A stretch of DNA of 7,853 nt from Bacteroidales bacterium UBA6340. GTDB lineage: Bacteria > Bacteroidota > Bacteroidia > Bacteroidales > Paludibacteraceae. Made by a program: the position numbers and the translations under genes. Within the stretch, counting starts at the first letter, position 1. The number at the start of each line of letters is the position of its first letter. Positions 5,565 through 7,853 of this stretch are shown piece by piece. Where the stretch lies: the NCBI GenBank assembly GCA_002440265.1, contig DJSG01000018.1, positions 1 through 7,853 on the forward strand. The letters run 5' to 3'. Below the pieces are notes generated by a model, which saw only the letters and a list, made by a program, of their open reading frames with translations, did no database searches and had not been told where the DNA came from.

Positions 5565-6875
5565 CCTCCCATTCCACTCCCCCGTCCGCATAAAATTCCC
5601 AATATCGTCCATTGCCTTGTCGCGCATCGGCTGCAACTCCTCCCTCGTCACATCGCCCATTATCCACGAGCCAATCCAGAACTCCTCCACACCGTCCAGT
5701 ATCAGTGGCAACTCCGCACAGTGCGCCGCCTGCAGACGTGACCCCCGTGGCTGCCATGTGTACAGGTTGTATTGCGCGTCCACACCCTGTTTCTGCAGGT
5801 AGCGCACATAACGTTTCGCGGGGTTGATAAACACATTCCGCGTCACAAATCCCCATGCCACTTTCGGACCGAACATACTCCCGTCCTGCGCCTGCGCACT
5901 CACCACCACCTGTTCCGGCCAATGCACACGCGCTCCGTACTTCGGCATCTGAGGCAAATCCGTGGGCGAAAACGGCAACGCGTGCCACTGCTGCGGGTGC
6001 GAATCCATGTATGCCAACTGCGCCGCCAACAACGAATCCGCAGGGCAAGTCCATGCGTCCAATCCTCTTTTATTCAGATACTTACGTATATACTCCGTCC
6101 GCTGTGTAGCAATGCAACGCCCTGTTGTCAGTCCCATCGGCGCAGAAAACACTATCGCCCTGCGTATCGGCACACGGGTCGTATCTGCCAGGCAATACAC
6201 CACACTCTGTGCACCTGCCGACTGCCCCGCCAGCGTAATATTGCCTGCATCGCCGCCAAAGCGACCAATGTTCTCATTCACCCAGCGCAATGCCGTCAGT
6301 TGGTCTTGCAAACCGAGGTTAACGGACGCAGAATCAGGCTGATACATATACCCGAATACGCCCAAACGGTACGTCACCGTAACCGTCACCACCTGCTCTC
6401 GCAGCGCAAACTCCGCCAACTGTGTGTTCACCTTCTCGCCACCGCCGGCATAGTAATTCCCGCCGTGAATATACACCAATACCGGCAGTTCCGCAGCCTC
6501 TACCTCGTCCAAAGGATACGGCGAATTGATTGTCAGCACCAGGCACTTCTCCGTCATCGGCGACTCCTCATCGGCCTCCACTACCACGTGCGACTCCCCG
6601 TACTGAATAGCAGGGTCGGCAATGTTAAGTCTTTGGTAACAAGTCAGATAACTGTGTGTATAACTATCCTTTTCATCTATGCCATCCGTCAATTCCGGAG
6701 CCCTGAAACGCTCCGCATGGGCATACGGCACACCGTGATACACATACACCGCCGCGTCTCCCTTGCTCACTTTCAAGCAATGTTCCAACGTGTCCACTTG
6801 CAGTCTTTCGGCTGCCATCATCGTTCCTGCGCTCGCCATAGCAAGGCACCATCCTAATAATCCTAACTTCTTCAT
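5562..6875 (-). CDS. Secreted type-B carboxylesterase
   Basis: Alpha/beta-hydrolase of the carboxylesterase/cholinesterase family, expected to hydrolyse ester bonds outside the cytoplasm. Residues 1-22 (MKKLGLLGWC... ending MMAA) form a Sec signal peptide without a lipobox. Motifs in order: YHGVPYA (46-52); the oxyanion-hole HGGNYY (137-142); LGLQDQLTALRWVNENI (187-203) and FGGDAGNITLAGQSAGA (206-222), with nucleophile Ser219 in GQSAG; DGSMFG (331-336), where Asp331 aligns with the acidic triad residue (often Glu); and AAHCAELP (383-390), with the triad His385. The triad thus seems complete. The protein has 437 residues against the usual 500-550; the loss is in the middle and C-terminal lid region. 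It lies 84 nt after the acyltransferase gene in the same direction and may share its transcript. The substrate is unknown; plant or dietary esters would be typical for gut relatives. Confidence 0.93.
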   Translation of the reverse strand: MKKLGLLGWCLAMASAGTMMAAERLQVDTLEHCLKVSKGDAAVYVYHGVPYAHAERFRAPELTDGIDEKDSYTHSYLTCYQRLNIADPAIQYGESHVVVEADEESPMTEKCLVLTINSPYPLDEVEAAELPVLVYIHGGNYYAGGGEKVNTQLAEFALREQVVTVTVTYRLGVFGYMYQPDSASVNLGLQDQLTALRWVNENIGRFGGDAGNITLAGQSAGAQSVVYCLADTTRVPIRRAIVFSAPMGLTTGRCIATQRTEYIRKYLNKRGLDAWTCPADSLLAAQLAYMDSHPQQWHALPFSPTDLPQMPKYGARVHWPEQVVVSAQAQDGSMFGPKVAWGFVTRNVFINPAKRYVRYLQKQGVDAQYNLYTWQPRGSRLQAAHCAELPLILDGVEEFWIGSWIMGDVTREELQPMRDKAMDDIGNFMRTGEWNGR

Positions 6876-6911
6876 AACTAAGGTATTTAATGTGAATAAC
6901 TAACTCTCTGC

Positions 6912-6972
6912 AAATCGTACATCTCTATAAATCGTACATAAATCGTACATCGTAAATTGTCAAATCGTACAT
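6912..6972. repeat. AAATCGTACAT direct repeat, four copies
   Basis: Four exact copies of the 11-mer AAATCGTACAT occur at 6912-6922, 6929-6939, 6940-6950 and 6962-6972, with start-to-start steps of 17, 11 and 22 nt; a partial copy (ATCGTAAAT) lies between the last two. On the minus strand the rightmost copy lies inside the acyltransferase gene, coding its last residues C-T-I and giving the TGA stop. The remaining copies fill the gap before the esterase. Short units and gaps exclude a CRISPR array. Confidence 0.85.
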
Positions 6973-7607
6973 TGATTATACCATTCCTCCAAATGCGCAT
7001 TAAACTCCCGCCTGTTGCATGTCTCTGCCCACGCCTTCACCTCCTCCGTCATCACCTCAAAATGCATCCTCACCGTCCTCCTCAGGCGGCAGTTCTTCGG
7101 CTTCAGTTTACTCCAATGACTCTGTTCCAAACCGCGAGTCCGCACCAGCACAACCTCCACACCATCAGGAAGTTGCCGGCACACCTCGTAGGCTAATCGC
7201 CGGTTGCCTATCACTTCTTTGTCCACCAACTTCACGTGCCCCGACGGATAAAACGCAATCTCTTTTCCCGCTGCCAGACTTTCCACCGCAATCCCCGTCA
7301 GCCGCATAGCCTGCTCCGCACCGTGTTCGCGGTCGTGTGTCTTCTCAAGGTCGGGCACAAGGATAGCGTCTGCCATGCCTAACACTTTGCGGAACAATGC
7401 ATTACGAAAAAACCGCTCGTCCACCATCGGACGCAACGGCACCTCCCCGCACTCCGAAAACAGTATCAGCGGGTCAATGAACGCAGGGTGATTGGGCAGC
7501 ACCAGATGCACACGCCCGTCCCGCATACATTCCATACCCTCCGTCTCCACCTTATAATGCAGGTGCAGCACAAAACGCGCTATCTTCGCAAACGTATATC
7601 TGTCCAT
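6960..7607 (-). CDS. PlsC-type (lysophospholipid) acyltransferase
   Basis: A 215-residue protein of the 1-acylglycerol-3-phosphate acyltransferase (PlsC/LPLAT) superfamily, which transfers fatty acyl groups to a lysophospholipid or a similar acceptor at the inner face of the membrane. It has motif I NHPAFID (39-45, the H-x4-D dyad His40/Asp45), the VDERFFRNALFRKVLG region (62-77), motif III FYPSGHV (119-125) and motif IV VVLVRTRGL (152-160). The usual FPEGTR of motif III is replaced by YPSGH, as in a subgroup with YPSGR or YPAGR and VRTRGLWGS, often found in larger fused proteins; here the domain stands alone. A TTG at 7632-7634 could extend it by nine residues, but it lies in the promoter -7 box, so ATG 7605-7607 is the start. 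Its promoter gives a leader of only about 20 nt. Confidence 0.9.
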   Translation of the reverse strand: MDRYTFAKIARFVLHLHYKVETEGMECMRDGRVHLVLPNHPAFIDPLILFSECGEVPLRPMVDERFFRNALFRKVLGMADAILVPDLEKTHDREHGAEQAMRLTGIAVESLAAGKEIAFYPSGHVKLVDKEVIGNRRLAYEVCRQLPDGVEVVLVRTRGLEQSHWSKLKPKNCRLRRTVRMHFEVMTEEVKAWAETCNRREFNAHLEEWYNQCTI

Positions 7608-7631
7608 AATCGGCTCAAAATAAATGGTTTG

Positions 7632-7663
7632 CAAAGGTACAAATCTTTCTCCATATACGCAAA
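7632..7663 (-). promoter_or_regulatory. Bacteroidota-type promoter of the acyltransferase
   Basis: On the minus strand the -33 TTTG (7660-7663), 20 nt and the -7 box TACCTTTG (7632-7639) form a consensus promoter. Start near 7625 gives a leader of about 18 nt before the ATG at 7607. The -33 box lies in one arm of the inverted repeat 7658-7682, facing the divergent promoter. Confidence 0.85.
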
Positions 7664-7682
7664 TTCGCTATTGTAATTTGCG
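7658..7682. promoter_or_regulatory. Operator-like inverted repeat between divergent promoters
   Basis: CGCAAATT (7658-7665) and AATTTGCG (7675-7682) are perfect 8-bp inverted arms around 9 nt. Each arm contains the -33 box of one divergent promoter. A dimeric DNA-binding protein could bind here and control both; alternatively the symmetry follows from two copies of the extended -33 motif facing each other. Confidence 0.55.
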
Positions 7683-7708
7683 CATTTCAGCAAAAGTCAT
7701 TATCTTTG
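7677..7708 (+). promoter_or_regulatory. Rightward Bacteroidota-type promoter
   Basis: The -33 TTTG (7677-7680), 20 nt and TATCTTTG (7701-7708) match the consensus on the plus strand. Transcription should begin near 7713-7716, just before the ATG at 7717 or some 15 nt before the ATG at 7729. Confidence 0.85.
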
Positions 7709-7716
7709 TCGCCATT

Positions 7717-7848
7717 ATGCACCATACTATGAACCTCAAACGAGCATTATCTCACCTTACTCTGTTGAGCCCCTCCTCTGGAGGGGTTGGGGAGGTCTTT
7801 GGGAGTCTTTTGGAAGTCCCTCGGGTCTTCTTCGGGTTAAGTGTATGA
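7717..7848 (+). CDS. Short rightward reading frame, doubtful or disrupted gene
   Basis: Two in-frame ATGs (7717 and 7729) open a frame of 43 or 39 residues ending at TGA 7846-7848. The beginning MNLKRALSHLTLL resembles the basic and hydrophobic start of a signal peptide. From residue 18 (counted from 7717) the frame passes into the G-rich hairpin repeat and reads SPSSGGVGEVFGSLLEVPRV..., which looks like translated repeat, not a natural protein. Either the gene start has been cut by the repeat, or the product is a short leader or RNA, or the real gene lies beyond the window. No family is recognised. Confidence 0.3.
   Translation: MHHTMNLKRALSHLTLLSPSSGGVGEVFGSLLEVPRVFFGLSV
7770..7833. repeat. 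G-rich hairpin and degenerate 11-bp repeat
   Basis: A perfect 7-bp hairpin CCCCTCC-TCT-GGAGGGG (7770-7786) is followed by TTGGGG and four imperfect 10-11-nt units, each beginning GG or GGG and ending in a pyrimidine run (7791-7800, 7801-7811, 7812-7822, 7823-7833). From memory, a CCCCTCC-loop-GGAGGGGTTGGGG element is dispersed in many Bacteroidota genomes; I cannot test that here. Closely spaced G runs could also form a weak G-quadruplex. Confidence 0.6.
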
Positions 7849-7853
7849 GATTA

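Noticed and set aside
5772..6857. Long plus-strand frame of 361 codons opposite the esterase
   Set aside because: Its Arg/His/Cys-rich product is typical of antisense shadows; the minus-strand esterase has full family motifs.
6876..6911. Separate promoter for the esterase (TACCTTAG about 11 nt before the ATG)
   Set aside because: The box has a mismatch and the nearest TTTG is 25 nt away instead of 20, so co-transcription or an unseen promoter is as likely.
6912..6972. CRISPR array
   Set aside because: The 11-bp units and gaps of 0-11 nt are far too short, and there are no cas genes.
7608..7634. TTG start extending the acyltransferase by nine residues
   Set aside because: The codon lies within the -7 box of its own promoter, so it would not be transcribed.

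Overview
The window looks like Bacteroidales (phylum Bacteroidota) chromosome of moderate GC. Three lines of evidence support this. The proteins L27, L21 and SerS carry Bacteroidales-like sequence, and rplU-rpmA-serS stand next to each other, an order I know from Bacteroides relatives. Three promoters have the Bacteroidota architecture TTTG-N20-TAnnTTTG instead of the usual -35/-10. Most starts lack a strong Shine-Dalgarno. The exact genus cannot be told from this window.

Almost everything is on the minus strand, so transcription runs from right to left. At the far right (7608-7853) two back-to-back promoters share an 8-bp inverted repeat. One drives a PlsC-type acyltransferase (6960-7607) leftward. 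The other drives a short rightward reading frame that runs almost at once into a G-rich hairpin repeat. Next to the left come a short tandem repeat (6912-6972), which supplies the acyltransferase stop codon, and a secreted type-B carboxylesterase (5562-6875), which ends in another AT-rich tandem repeat.

The central block is housekeeping. A strong promoter at 5417-5448 is followed by a leader of about 150 nt with a predicted pseudoknot, then rplU (L21) and rpmA (L27), and then a long UUCG-capped terminator hairpin. Beyond a third AT-rich 7-bp repeat lie serS, aroC, a FecCD/BtuC-type ABC permease and a lipoprotein that I place in the DUF6973-like group. From serS leftward the genes are tightly packed: 6-nt gap, 4-nt overlap, 22-nt overlap. 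They probably form one translationally coupled operon. The extreme left end may hold the first 11 codons of one more gene, possibly the missing ABC ATPase.

I see no transposase, CRISPR array, tRNA, rRNA or phage gene. The most unusual signals are non-coding: the possible L21 leader pseudoknot, the shared extended promoter motif, the operator-like divergent repeat, and three unrelated short tandem repeats placed at gene ends. The orphan permease-lipoprotein pair after aroC is the best candidate for an uncharacterised protein system, but the window is too short to show its other parts.
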